Assembly: GCF_030384665.1 (NCBI RefSeq) | Contig: NC_083680.1 | Location: 343,001 to 407,000 of the forward strand | Direction of reading: 5' to 3' | Length of the DNA stretch: 64,000 nucleotides | Source: Lodderomyces elongisporus | Lineage: Eukaryota > Ascomycota > Pichiomycetes > Serinales > Debaryomycetaceae | Shown here: piece by piece, positions 38,733-50,082 of the stretch | How positions within the stretch are numbered: position 1 is the first letter of the stretch | How the letters are laid out: each line of letters starts with the position of its first letter | Notes under the pieces: model-generated | Database searches by the model: none | What the model was told of the DNA's origin: nothing | The model's input: only the letters and a program-made list of their open reading frames with translations | Made by a program: the position numbers and the translations under genes

Positions 38733-41700
38733 TCACTTTGTTACTGAATCCACTCTAGTCAACTCCCGTATTGGAGTAAATTTATTATAATGCATAACAG
38801 GCTTCAACAGGCCCAAATCTGCATTGTCGTCGGAAGATCGAGACTTTAGCTTATTGACTAGTAGACTCCCAATATGACTAGTGAGTGCCTTTATAATGTG
38901 TTTTTTCATCACGTCAGTTAAATCTGTAAACGACATGACCCTATTATGAATAACAATTTCAGGCAAATCGACTCTAAAGTCGCTCACATTCATAATCCTC
39001 TTTAATCCCTTGTTGAGTCTAATGGTAATTCTCAATGTTATTTGTGAAACAACCAACGATACAATAGAAAAATAATTCTTTGCTCGTTCAATCATTTGTT
39101 CAACTTGCTCGTCATCATGAATATCATTCTCTTCTATTGTTTCCTTGTCTGAGATCCTGGCCAAGTTCTTTCTTTTGCTATGAGTGTTGTTACTTCTTGA
39201 ACTTAATGTGCTTCGTTCGTGCTGGAGATGCTTGTTGTACTCCTGGCTCTTATTTGCTCCAACTGTTTCAACCATAAACCCAAACTCGTCGTCATTATGA
39301 TCAAAATCATTTTGATGCAATTCTTCCTTCTTTGCCTCTGTGCTATTCGTAATCATCATAACTTTGCTATGTCTGAGATCGGTGGAGTCCGTTTGAAATA
39401 TAAATTTCAAAAGTTTTTCTCCAGTGACTTCATCAATCTTAACCTCCAATGGCAACGCTTTTATCCGGATATCCTCAACAATTTGGATCCCACCAACTGC
39501 TCGATTCATTGTCCATTCCAAATCAATCATGTTGTCAATCAGGTTGTCATTCTTGTTGATTTCAAACGGATTAAGGAAATCGGGAAACTTTGCATCCTTG
39601 ATTAAGTTGAACCCCTGCAACATTTTAATTTGGATCCGGTTCATGTTGGAGCCACTTTCAAGCTCTTTTCTCTCATAAACTCCATTTGCCAATGCCAAAT
39701 CTAAAATTGGTTCCCGGTTATCCTCCAATATGTGCAAGATTACCTCATCAGCCCGAATCAACCATGACATTTGCGCAGCATTGGATGTATCCTCATAAAA
39801 TTCACCAGTCAACAAAGTCTTGAGCATCAAATAAACGTCACTTGCAACATCGGCGCTCTCAAGATTAATCTGCAAATAATCGTTCAAATCTTCATTTTTT
39901 AAATGCTCGTCTCTAAAACTATAGTTTGTCGTCATTTGACGTAACACGTGGTAATAGGCTTGCATCTGCTTGATCTTTGCTGACATAGCCTCCAAGTTTT
40001 CAAAATCCATCGAAAATTTCATCTTTTCTAGCTTATCCTTGATAAACTTACTCATGGGCTCGCTATAGAACAATAGACTTATAACAATCACGTAAAGAGT
40101 AAAATATTGTGAAGAAGTAGATGTTAGCACCAACGAAGGAGCATCAACTTGTAATCTCTTTGGTGCCTCAACTTCTTTCCCAGTCGTAGCATTAGACGAG
40201 CGTAAGCTTGTGCGCGATGACTGATTATTCGTCACCGATGACTTTTGCGAACCCATAACTTCAGTGTTGTAAAACAATACCATCACCGACAAATTTTTGA
40301 TCAAGAGCTGGTTATCACCAGCCCATTCACCATGGTGTGTTATTTCAGCACCAAGCCAAGGTGGCCAGTTGGATTTTGCACCATATGGGTTTCTCATCGT
40401 GATAAATTTATCAGATGCAAGTACTTCTTTTTTATTCAACACAAAAACATTGGCATCTCGTAGAACATTTCCATATCTTGTTTCCAAAACATCCGCATTA
40501 GAATCATCTTCTGAATCCTTGGTTGAAACAATTCTGCTACTAATGCTTGGTGCCGATATTAAAACAACCGAATCTGGAGATTCGTCACTCTGCAACTGGA
40601 TCTGAGGCGCAACAATCTCAATGAGGTAATCTTCAGAAAGCACTTCAGATTTGTTGACTTCCTTCAAAATTCGATTGAAATTTAAAAGTCTTTCTTTTGA
40701 ATTCATATCGTTTGATCTGGTTTTTGGTTTAAAGATAAAAGAATTACCATTGTTTATTGCTTGATCAGTTGTAGTGGCTTCTGATGATACATCGTTTTCG
40801 CCTCCTTGGTCTTTATTATTAGTATTTTCTTTGCCATCACCTTCATATGCTTCTTCCTCTCCGTCTTCACTATTTACACCATCAATGGCGTCATTAGCAC
40901 GATCAATAACTTTTTCCAACATTGTAATAGACTCGTGAGATAGATATTTTCGCAAAGCCGACTTGAGTTGCACAAAATGAACATATTTCAAAACCAAATC
41001 ACGACAAGTGACGTTCCACTTCAATAACATGCTCAACCATGTAAATTTGTTATGGAAATGCTCTTGAGTCTGCATCGTGGCATTAGTTGAACTTCTTTGA
41101 AAAATAACTCTTCTTTCCCTTGAAACGCCATCAATCTCATCTTTTAAAAACTTTACTCGCTCCATAAGATGTGAAACATTCTTGGCTTGTTTTTTGAGTC
41201 TTGTTATTTGTTGCTCAAGGCCAATGAGCCTATCTTTCAAGATGTCTAGTCTCACGTCAACGGGATTGGAACTGTTGAGACGACAATTGTGTATATCTTC
41301 ATTTCCAAATTCGTCATCCTCTTCATTCAGTTTAGCATCATTCTCAGTATCCCGCATATATGTAAATTTATGCGAATACATCAAAGGGTAAATCTTTACA
41401 GTTCTAGGACACTTTCTCACAGATGGTAGAAATGCTTCTTCGTAGTCCTGAATATCAAACCATCTACGGTCATCACCGAAAATATCATAAGTCGATTTGG
41501 AGTCGTCATAATTTTTATGACCATGGGTGTAGAAATTGTCAAGAAACGAAGTTCGAACAACACGCATATCTATTCCAGTAAGTGAAACTTCACCAACATT
41601 GAAAACCATCTTCATCACCTTGGTGCTTTTTGACAAAGCCTCGTGATACAAGGTGACTGGCTGCTTTCTCTGGTGCAAATCCACCGAAAATTCTTCAACC

Positions 41701-43931
41701 TTGGCCCTCAAACCAACACATTCTACTCTATCTTCTTCAACATCAACAATCTCATCACGATAAATGTGAGATATAAACAAAGATTTTAAATAGAAGGAAA
41801 ACTTGTTGGTGAACAAGTGTTGGGAGAACTTGACAGAGTTTTGAGCTTCGCCAAACAAAGGTCCCCTACGTATCGGTAACATCATATTGCTAGCAAATAG
41901 TTTCCACCATGCAAAAAATTGTGAAAATGCCCCAGGACTCAAGTGGATGGTATTGTAAGTATTCTGATGATCTGCTGTTAACGAGATAGCCATGTGAATA
42001 TATTCACTGCGAAAGCCTTTATATGAATCGTGCCCCTTTTTATCGCAATAATCCGGATTCATGAGCTCGACATCGTAATGAGGTATAAAACTCTCCACCC
42101 TTTTGCCATCAACTTTGCGTTGCAACAAAAACCCAACACGAAACTTGATGCCCCCACTCAAGGTGATCACATCCTTGGCAAAAACTTTGTTTAGCAAGTC
42201 TAAATCGGGCTTTGTTAATGAATCATCTAGATAATAGGCAAAGCACGAGCTGATAAATTTCGGTGAGTCCGGAAGATATACAGAGTCGTTGCTATTTCTA
42301 GTCCAAACCAATAATGGCGCGCCCAAATAATTTGGTATATACCACGAAACTTTCTTTGCTGTAATGTCAAAAAAATTTCTTGAATCGTCGTCCTTATTAA
42401 TATCCCAATTAACATCATTCTTGAAACACAATATAAACCCAGTCGCCGTCCCCAATAAGTCATATGGGTCTCGAGAACCTTTAAACCCAACTTCAAGGCT
42501 TGTCCGAGTTTTAATTGAGCAAGTTCCATGAAGTATATACTTGAGCTTATCCCAAAAGCCAAGTTTGGGTGATGGGTCAACCGGTGGTTTAGAAAATTGA
42601 TCAAAATTAAGCATAAACTGTTGAATACCAAATTGGTATGAAGTACCCCAAACTATTCTAGTTGGGTAATCAGAATTGAAAGTACACCTCAAATTGGTGT
42701 ACATTTTGACACTCGAAAGAGTCTTTTCCACTATTAATGAGTCGAATCTGTTCAACTCGTTTTCATCTACAGACACTAGTGGCACTGTAATCTTCCGCAA
42801 ATTCTCAGGCGCGGTAACCATGTTTTCACTAATAACCAAATGGCCAGCCATAATTAAACTTGGCACGTTAGCATTCTTATTCCTCGGCGAGTGCAAGATA
42901 GGAAGTGGATAGTCACAGAGTTGCATTCGCATTTCGGCAACCCTCAAGTCCAAAAACATTGGAACCAACAAGGAATAAGCTGTATCTTTGGGAACTCCTT
43001 GACCCATATCATGAATAAAATCGGCAACATGGTTTATTCCAAATTCTGGTTTGCGTATTTGCAAATCAAAATTTTCAAAGCCTATAGTCAACAATGGAGC
43101 ATGGTAAGGATATGCGACAACATCTTTATTGAACTCTCTGTCAAAATAAGATTCGTTTCCAAACAAATAAACTTTGTGCTTTGCCACCTCCTGGCGTAGT
43201 TGCAGCTGGTATGTATTCACTTTTCTAATCCACAGATTTGAAATGGTTTCGTTAAGCCTGTTTAGTTTTGCAAAATAATCTTTACTATCGCCGTGTTGCT
43301 GCTTTTCTCTTGCATCAAAAATATCATACAATTCAATCCTCTTCCTCTGCTCCACTTTGCCCAATTGGTAAATCATATTCAAATCGGTCTCAAATGGGTC
43401 ATCTTCCATTGTAAACTTCAAATGGTTTGACTTTATATTGATTTTGGGCAATGGAATAGCCTTTTGTTGGTGGGGATGCACTATGTGTGCGTCCTTCTTG
43501 TCGTTACCAGCTTTAAGTAATTTGACAAGGTGCTTGGCAGTTTTAAGTGTAATCGAAATGTTTTGGAACAATTCGTATACAATAAATTTGTGGGGTTGTA
43601 CTAACCTGATTGCTGTGGTGTGGATGTCAATTATTAAATCCTCAATTGATTTGGGAATTTGTGCACTAAGGTTTAATGAGTCCATACACATAAGTCTACA
43701 CCATTTCTTTTCGATTGTTGGTGAGTTGGCAAGCAAGCGTACAAAATACAATGATAGCTTAGCAAATTTGTTCTTGAGCTCAATCAGCATATTTGATAGT
43801 TGAAATTTGAGCATAAAGTCCTCGGACAACTTCAAGCGACAATTCATTGTTTTGAGTAAAACTTTGACAATCAATAAATCAACTAGAGATTTTGCACCAA
43901 AATCCACATCAGGATTTATTGCGGATGCTCT

Positions 43932-43969
<38 letters not shown>

Positions 43970-46943
43970 CTTGTTCTTGTGATGGTGGTAGCAAGGGTGG
44001 TGGTATAGTTGCTTTGTCTTGTCCTTGTGCCTCTTCTTCAAACTTGCTCATGTCTTTTCGAAGTTTCAGCTTTATCATTGATATGGGTGATACGATAAAT
44101 TCACGTATCAAATATACCGAACCAATAAGGGTAAACAATTTGAACGTATTGTAGTTAATATCCACCTCATCCATGGTGAATGCAGTCAAAAGTTTGTTCT
44201 GACAATAGTAGTCGCTCAATGAATCAATAGTACCAGTAAAGGACGGGATATCAATAAACAGCTCAGATGCAGACAATTTCGTACTGTTGTCATCGGGCAT
44301 AAAAATATTGAGTTGCTCCAACTTTGTAATTACCGACCAATAAGAAGTGTCTTGTAAAGAGGTTAAAGTTTCCAGTGACGCCAGCAAGTCCTGAGATTCT
44401 AATGAATTCAGTATCGACGAGTTAGGACTTTGTGGTTCAGCAAAGCTCAGCAATTGATTATTTGAAATTGTTACAGAAAACAGTTTGAGTTTAACATTAA
44501 GTTTTCGAAGATCCTTATTGTCATCTGTATCGTATTCAAAGTTTGGTGAGTCTGAATGAAATAAATCCTTCGTTGGAATCAACACTGACCTTGCACCTAG
44601 AAAAATGTTCACAGACAAAATTTTTAAATCCAATTGTTCAAACCATGATGGCAAGGCTCTGAATATTTTTTGCTCCAATGTGGATGCATCTGCAGAAAAA
44701 CTGCCTGTTTTGATATTCGAGCTCCTTAGTTCTCTTCGTAGTACATCGATTTCATCATTGAATGCTTTGTTGATTGTACCAATCAGCAAATCAGTTTCTG
44801 ATAGTTTAGTTACATCGAGCAAAAGCCAATGTATACCTCTGAAAATTTCCAAGCTAGTTAAATTAACATTGACTGTGTTTAATTCCACACTCGCCTTAAC
44901 AGTTAAATTTTTGAAAATGTCTAGTTTGATGTTCAAGTAGTCCAATTTAGCAATATTTTTCTTGACTATTTCGTTGTTAAACTTTGTTGCGTCCAAAGCA
45001 GATTTCTCATGATATAATATGCTTGGATACAAGATTGAAAAAGTCGAGGCATAATCTCTAGACTCCGTTGTGGACAAGTTGAAATTTAGCAATGAGTATG
45101 AGAAGCTCAAGATTTGTGTCTTTTTACCTTCTTCATAATGTCTAAGGATAAATCTTGGTTGTTCAATGACAAATTTGATGTCCAATTTAGGATAATACTC
45201 ATTGGCATAGTGCCACAATTGGGACTTTAATGATTCAATCTCTGTGTTGTGGTCATCCATATTGGCATCGTTATGACCACCATTATCTTTACTTGCGCCA
45301 CCACTTTCAGGCTCGCCCAATTCAGTCTTATTGTTGGCACCCTTACCTAACAAAAACTTTCTCAATCTTCTTAATTTGCTCCATTTCCTCAATAAAACAA
45401 TATTATACAAAATTGCACTCAATTGCTTAGCATCAATATCAAAAATAGGTGTGCTTGTTGAAAAATAGAGTTCCATTACACAATTTTCAAATCCTTTTGC
45501 CTTAACAATCTGGCCCAACAAATTGGTCTTGTGGGTGAATGAGCAATTTGGAATATTCAAAACCTCGTCTGATTCCAGGCCAAAATGACCAGTTGACAAT
45601 TTGACTCTTTTAATGAAATAAAGCTTAATCAATTGTATTGTGCATGTCAGGTGGAACGGATTGTCAGTTTTGGGATTAAACAAAACCTCAAAGCCAGCAG
45701 CATCGTCATATATTCTAGTGATATTGTAGGATACCGATTTGGCATAAAACTCCAACGATGATTTTGGACGCACTTCGTTGTAGTAATCACGTACACTCAT
45801 ATTGTCATCAATCAATACAAATGGTATATCCGATATTTTGGAATTCTCGACATGTATTGTAATGTCTGAAATAAGGTGGTATAAGATTTTTAGGGTCTTG
45901 CCAATGACATGAAAACTCTTTTTTCTTTTCTTGTCCTTATTCGTGTATAGTGAAGGCTTCTTTCCATTAGGCTTTTTTGACTCTGATTCTGATTCTGGTT
46001 CTGGTTCTAGTTCTGGTTCTAGTTCTAGTTCTTGCTCTACCACATCCGAAGATTTTGGTGATTTGTCGTTTTTTTCTTGTTTAAGTTCGTCATGAAGAAT
46101 ATAGTACTTTATTGCGTTGAAGACCAGGATATTGGAATCCGCAATATTTACTTTTCCAACTAGACAATCAATGATCCCTGTATCGTTATCGACCAGAAAT
46201 TTGATATTAAGCATAAATGAGTTTAAAGAATATGGTGTCAAGATCTCGTCATGAGGTTTAATTTGATGCACTACTTCATTTACCAATAAGTTGGTCTTGA
46301 TCTTGATTTTTTCTTCATGTCGTTTGCTTCCACGTGAATTCGTATTGAACTTTGTGTATCTGATTGAGGTTTTAAAGCCTAGTGCAGACACTATAACTGT
46401 ATTTCGTAACTCCACATCAATTGCTGGAAAGTGTTTAACAATATAGGTCGTTAGCCTTTTCAAGATCTTGTTCTGAGGGTATATGCTGATATGTGAGTCC
46501 CGATTATAATTGGATTTTTTGTTTTCCAACCCATCACTTCTATCTTTTTCTTCCTCTGCCACTTCGTCTTGTTCTTCTTCTTCCTCTTTTGTTTCTCTAT
46601 GCTCCTCTTTTATATTGTTAGACTGTTCATGACTCTTTGTATTGTTGGGATATGTCTTCCCTTGATGACTATTGATCTGCGGGAGTAATTGAACTGTTAG
46701 ATCGTCAATGATGGTCATTTTGGTGTTACCCCACAATCGCAACCTAAAGGATCGGATCTTGATTTTCGCCCTTTTTGTAGTTAGGGAAATTCCATTAAAT
46801 GATAAACCATTATTGATTGTGATTGTTTGTAGATGGAATCCTGTTATTAGGTAAATTGTGTACCAGAATATGATCCACACCAAAGCGATATAACATATAT
46901 AGTAGACTGCCACATTTGTATTGAAATAGTGAATGTCCAGCAT
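38733..46943 (-). CDS. FMP27: Fmp27/Hobbit-family bridge-like lipid-transfer protein
   Basis: 2736 residues from the ATG at 46943. The open frame extends four codons further, but only to a GTG. The N-terminus has one membrane anchor (VYYICYIALVWIIFWYTIYLI), followed by the long repeating beta-groove sequence of RBG (repeating beta groove) proteins. The late WPPW-type motif (SNWPPWLGAEITHHGEWAGDN, about residue 2190) is characteristic of Fmp27/Hobbit proteins. These rod-like proteins sit at ER-plasma-membrane contacts and are thought to move phospholipids in bulk along a hydrophobic groove. Insertions typical of this genome are an acidic run near 115-135, (EPELEPEPESESES) near 303-323, and poly-Q near 990-1005. 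The length is close to the 2628 residues of S. cerevisiae Fmp27. The second codon and others are CTG, so Leu/Ser is uncertain there. A single uninterrupted frame. Confidence 0.92.
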
Positions 46944-48107
46944 TCTTTCAATCACTGTGGCTATTATGGAGCCTTAAATATATACCGGTGTTGGCGAAAG
47001 AGAGAGAGAGAGAGTGTGTGTGTGTGTGTGTGTGAATGTGTGTGAATGTGTGCAGGTGGATTAGCAAATAGACTTTCAAGTGAATGTGTAGATGTGTAAA
47101 TTTGAAAAACTATGTTGTTTAATGGGCTAATGATTTTAGTTATCAAAACGGGTTTTTTGGTTGCTAAAATCAGTGCGGTAAATGCTTACGATTTTATACA
47201 CTTTATTTTTGTCCTAAATAAAGTCTAGCCAAAATTGAGCGACAAGTAAATATAGTTTAGAATCAGTTTTATTATTGAAACCTTATGGTCCAAAGTATGG
47301 TATGTACAAAAATAGAGAGTAGAAAGGGTAATATAAAGATAGGAAGTTATGCCAGATGAGTTTTGATGTAAATAAAGGGAAAATGAAAACAAGAAAATGT
47401 GTAAATCTGCGGTTCTTAGTATTGCATTGGTAGTGCTTCGGGCAGAGGTACTTTATTGTTCAAGAATTTGTTTTTCGTAAACTTGCTGTCTCCGCCGTAT
47501 TTGGTAAACAAGCAAAAGCAAAAAAAAAAAATAATACAATCAACTGACGAAATCTATGATCTACCAGACTTTTACCGACCCACAAACACACCCATCATTT
47601 ACAAAAGTAACAACTATCTATATGTATATATATTTGAACTTGTACATACTCTTTGTACACATCACTCTGCTACACAAGCATCAATTCTATCGGTATCCGC
47701 TTCTCATTGCTCGCATATACAGCTTGTTTTTTTTTTTCTTTTTTGTTTCTTTTGGACCAACCTAGATATGGAAGAAGGTTTCGAGAAAGAATGTTTTTTA
47801 AACGCTCCAAACCTTTGCTGGTGGAACTTTATTCGATTTCATCCACTCCTTTTCTTGCTTTATTCTTCTTCTCCCCTCCTCACCCCCCCCCCCCCCCCCA
47901 CCTTCCCCGCCTCGAACTCATTTCTCTCCACGCCGCGCTCGTAGTCATTCTACAAATTGTATTTAGTGCATTAAAAAAACTAGAACAACTTTTCAAGTTA
48001 CAACAATGATGATTTCGCCTCTCCGTTCTTACTCGCGGGTTTTTTTATCGTATCCACATCCTGATGTTAGATATTCGGATATAGGTTACAATTTCCTAGC
48101 AAGCATG
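46944..48107. other. 1.2 kb spacer upstream of FMP27
   Basis: FMP27 promoter side, and 3' side of the small minus-strand ORF. A (GA)n(GT)n compound repeat lies at about 46998-47033, within 60-90 bases of the FMP27 ATG. C17 is at 47883-47899. Open frames near 47456-48009 are pyrimidine-rich readings without gene character. Confidence 0.55.
46998..47050. repeat. (GA)n-(GT)n compound microsatellite in the FMP27 promoter
   Basis: About nine GA units followed by about twelve GT units and two GAATGTGT units. On the FMP27 strand it reads (AC)n(TC)n just upstream of the start codon, so it is probably part of the 5' leader or core promoter. Confidence 0.85.
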
Positions 48108-48338
48108 TTATTTCGGCCAAAGTTTTGAAATAATATTATCCTTGATTGCTTCTTGTGAATACTCCATCTCCAATATCAAACTTATGTCCGCATAATGTGT
48201 CAAAGCCGGCGATAAATTTGCGTCAACTTTGCTGGGCTCTGTTCCTAAATTTGGTTTTGTGCATATTTTCAAAAAACTCTTATTGTTGACTACTATTTTG
48301 GGTAAGTTATAAAGAAGTCTGTGAGCCAACATGATCAT
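48108..48338 (-). CDS. small protein of unknown function
   Basis: 76 residues from the ATG at 48338 (MIMLAHRLLYNLPKIVV). A second in-frame ATG lies two codons later. The first 30 residues are hydrophobic/basic with no acidic residue (LAHRLLYNLPKIVVNNKSFLK), which fits a mitochondrial presequence. The rest (LSPALTHYADISLILEMEYS) is mixed and globular-like. Composition and codons look like a gene rather than low-complexity noise. It diverges from RPL32 across 373 bases, and a Tbf1-like site lies only 21 bases before its ATG. No family is recognised. It could be a small mitochondrial protein (inference) or a chance ORF. Confidence 0.45.
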   Translation of the reverse strand: MIMLAHRLLYNLPKIVVNNKSFLKICTKPNLGTEPSKVDANLSPALTHYADISLILEMEYSQEAIKDNIISKLWPK

Positions 48339-48358
48339 AATCAAGAAAACAAGCGGTC

Positions 48359-48366
48359 TAGGGTTA
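48359..48366. promoter_or_regulatory. Tbf1-like site in the RPL32 promoter
   Basis: TAGGGTTA, the reverse complement of TAACCCTA. Tbf1 together with Cbf1 drives ribosomal protein genes in C. albicans. Here it stands 59 bases from a Cbf1 palindrome and about 350 bases upstream of RPL32 exon 1 end. Confidence 0.55.
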
Positions 48367-48416
48367 TAGCCCGTGTCGTTGCAAGTACGTGTTGTTTGAC
48401 GAAAAACCAGATTACT

Positions 48417-48424
48417 TCACGTGA
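48417..48424. promoter_or_regulatory. Cbf1 site in the RPL32 promoter
   Basis: TCACGTGA, a perfect 8-bp palindrome and the preferred Cbf1 sequence. Its pairing with the Tbf1-like word at 48359 is the Candida-type ribosomal protein promoter pattern. Confidence 0.6.
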
Positions 48425-48711
48425 TGCTCTTTTTTTTTATCCTTACTGTCGCATTTTTTATGGCCATAGCTGTCTACCACTAAGCAGATAATGATAGTGC
48501 GACTTCCCATCGAATGGCAAGCACCCGCACACTCGCACGCACACACAGGTAATGATATATACACACAAACATACTAGCTTGGTAATAGTATTGCAGCTCT
48601 GAAAATTTTTTGGAGTAGAGCGCACTCAAAAAATATACTAGAGTTGAAAATCTGGAACAAAGTCCACCCTTTTTACAGAAGACTCTTAATTAGACAACAC
48701 AAGTATCAAAG

Positions 48712-49685
48712 AGTATGTTCACACCAACTATAGATCATGATTGCAAGGATTGAAAGAGGGGATTAGTTATGGAATAGTGAATATCATCGAAAGGATAGTT
48801 GATAAACAAAAAAAAATTAGTTTACTTGGAGCAAGGAACGATAGATGTATGAGAAATGGAGGAAGACCAGGATTGATAGATCAACAAATATTCCGTCAAA
48901 TGATAGAATTTAAACAGTTAGAGCCATCTCGTAAACTTCAGCAGTGAATTCATGAAATATCAGGTGTTTAGCTAATCGGTTTTGTTTTTGAAACTTGCTC
49001 ATTACGATTTTTTATCACTACAAAAATTTGTGAACAGAACAAAACAGAACAAAACAACATTACAACAGTGAAAAAAAGAGTCATTTAGCAATAAACTGGT
49101 TGCTTCCGTTAGAACCATAACTGAAAGACTTTAAAAAGAATTGAGAAAGAAGAAGAGACTGAAATGCTTGTTGGCTCATTAGTTCTTTTTCTTTTATATT
49201 TAGCATAAGCTTTGTAATTTTCACTATCCGACACCCTGATCCCAATCCTAAGTCACGCAGCTGAATTTAATACTAACTTTATAACTCTAGTGGCCGCTGC
49301 AGTTCCTCACCCAAAGATTGTCAAGAAGTACACCAAGAAGTTCAAGAGACACCACTCCGACAGATACGACAGAGTCAAGGAGAACTGGAGAAAGCAAAAA
49401 GGTATTGACTCATGTGTCCGTAGAAGATTCAGAGGTACCATCCCACAACCAAACATTGGTTACGGTTCAAACAAGAAGACCAAGTACCTTACTCCATCAG
49501 GTCACAAGGTCTTTGTCGTTAAGAACTTGAAGGACTTGGATGTGTTGGTTATGCACACCAGAACATACGCTGCTGAGATTGCTCACAACATCAGTGCCAA
49601 GAACAGAATCGAAATTGTCAAGAAGGCTAACAAGATCGGTGTCAAGGTTACCAACCCTAAGGGTAGAGTTTCTATTGAAGCTTAA
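48712..49685 (+). CDS. RPL32: 60S ribosomal protein eL32, start codon split by an intron
   Basis: 131 residues, [21 protein letters not shown]... to PKGRVSIEA, a full-length eL32 colinear with yeast Rpl32. In exon 2 the frame begins TG GCC GCT at 49291, directly after the 3' splice site (CTCTAG, 49290), with no ATG upstream in the exon. The best 5' splice site, GTATGT at 48713, is preceded by A at 48712. Splicing therefore builds A|TG, a start codon divided by the intron. Branch TACTAAC is at 49271-49277. S. cerevisiae RPL32 also has its intron at the start codon region and is autoregulated by L32 binding near the 5' splice site, so a similar control is plausible. The promoter has Tbf1-like and Cbf1 sites. 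Codon use is that of a highly expressed gene. Confidence 0.93.
48713..49290 (+). other. RPL32 intron, 578 bp
   Basis: GTATGT at 48713-48718, TACTAAC at 49271-49277, TAG at 49288-49290. It carries a 68-codon ATG-less open frame (about 48741-48947) with no sign of being a gene. No clear snoRNA boxes were found. Confidence 0.88.
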
Positions 49686-50082
49686 GTTTGAGTAAGTTTT
49701 AAATAAAGTCGATGAAAGTGGTTTGAAAAAAAATTTAAATTATAATCGTTTATTGGGTATAATTTTTTTTTCTTTTTTTGGAAGCATTGTATAATATACG
49801 AACTTTGTGCAAGCAAGGATTACCATTAAAACATGTAGAAGTATGTATTGAATTGGACACCCTCAACTATGAAGTACTTTGCAAATGTGCTTTACGGCTC
49901 TTATCTACTCGTTTTGCAATTATAACTAGACAGGTTTCGAATCAACATGATAGTTTGAATAATTAAAAAAATCTATGCGTATACATAAACGTATATATAT
50001 ATATGTGTGTATATATATAATTGTATTTATTTATTTACTAAAATCGTTCCGCCTAATTCCCCATTAAACATATCTTTACTCT
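49686..50082. other. spacer between convergent RPL32 and PTK2
   Basis: Contains T-rich 3' processing sequence after RPL32 and (TA)n/(GT)n near 49991-50020. A 62-codon frame at 49778-49966 lacks ATG and splice support. No gene called. Confidence 0.6.

Noticed and set aside
47456..48009. Overlapping plus-strand frames of 118-162 codons
   Set aside because: They are read through pyrimidine and C17 tracts and have no conserved composition.
48741..48947. 68-codon frame inside the RPL32 intron
   Set aside because: It has no ATG, follows a stop, and lies wholly within a well-supported intron.
49936..49948. tRNA B-box-like GTTTCGAATC
   Set aside because: No matching A box or cloverleaf around it. 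No tRNA could be built here or elsewhere in the window by eye.
49778..49966. 62-codon frame after RPL32 with protein-like composition
   Set aside because: No ATG in the frame, no branch point or acceptor to make it an exon, and it lies between convergent 3' ends.
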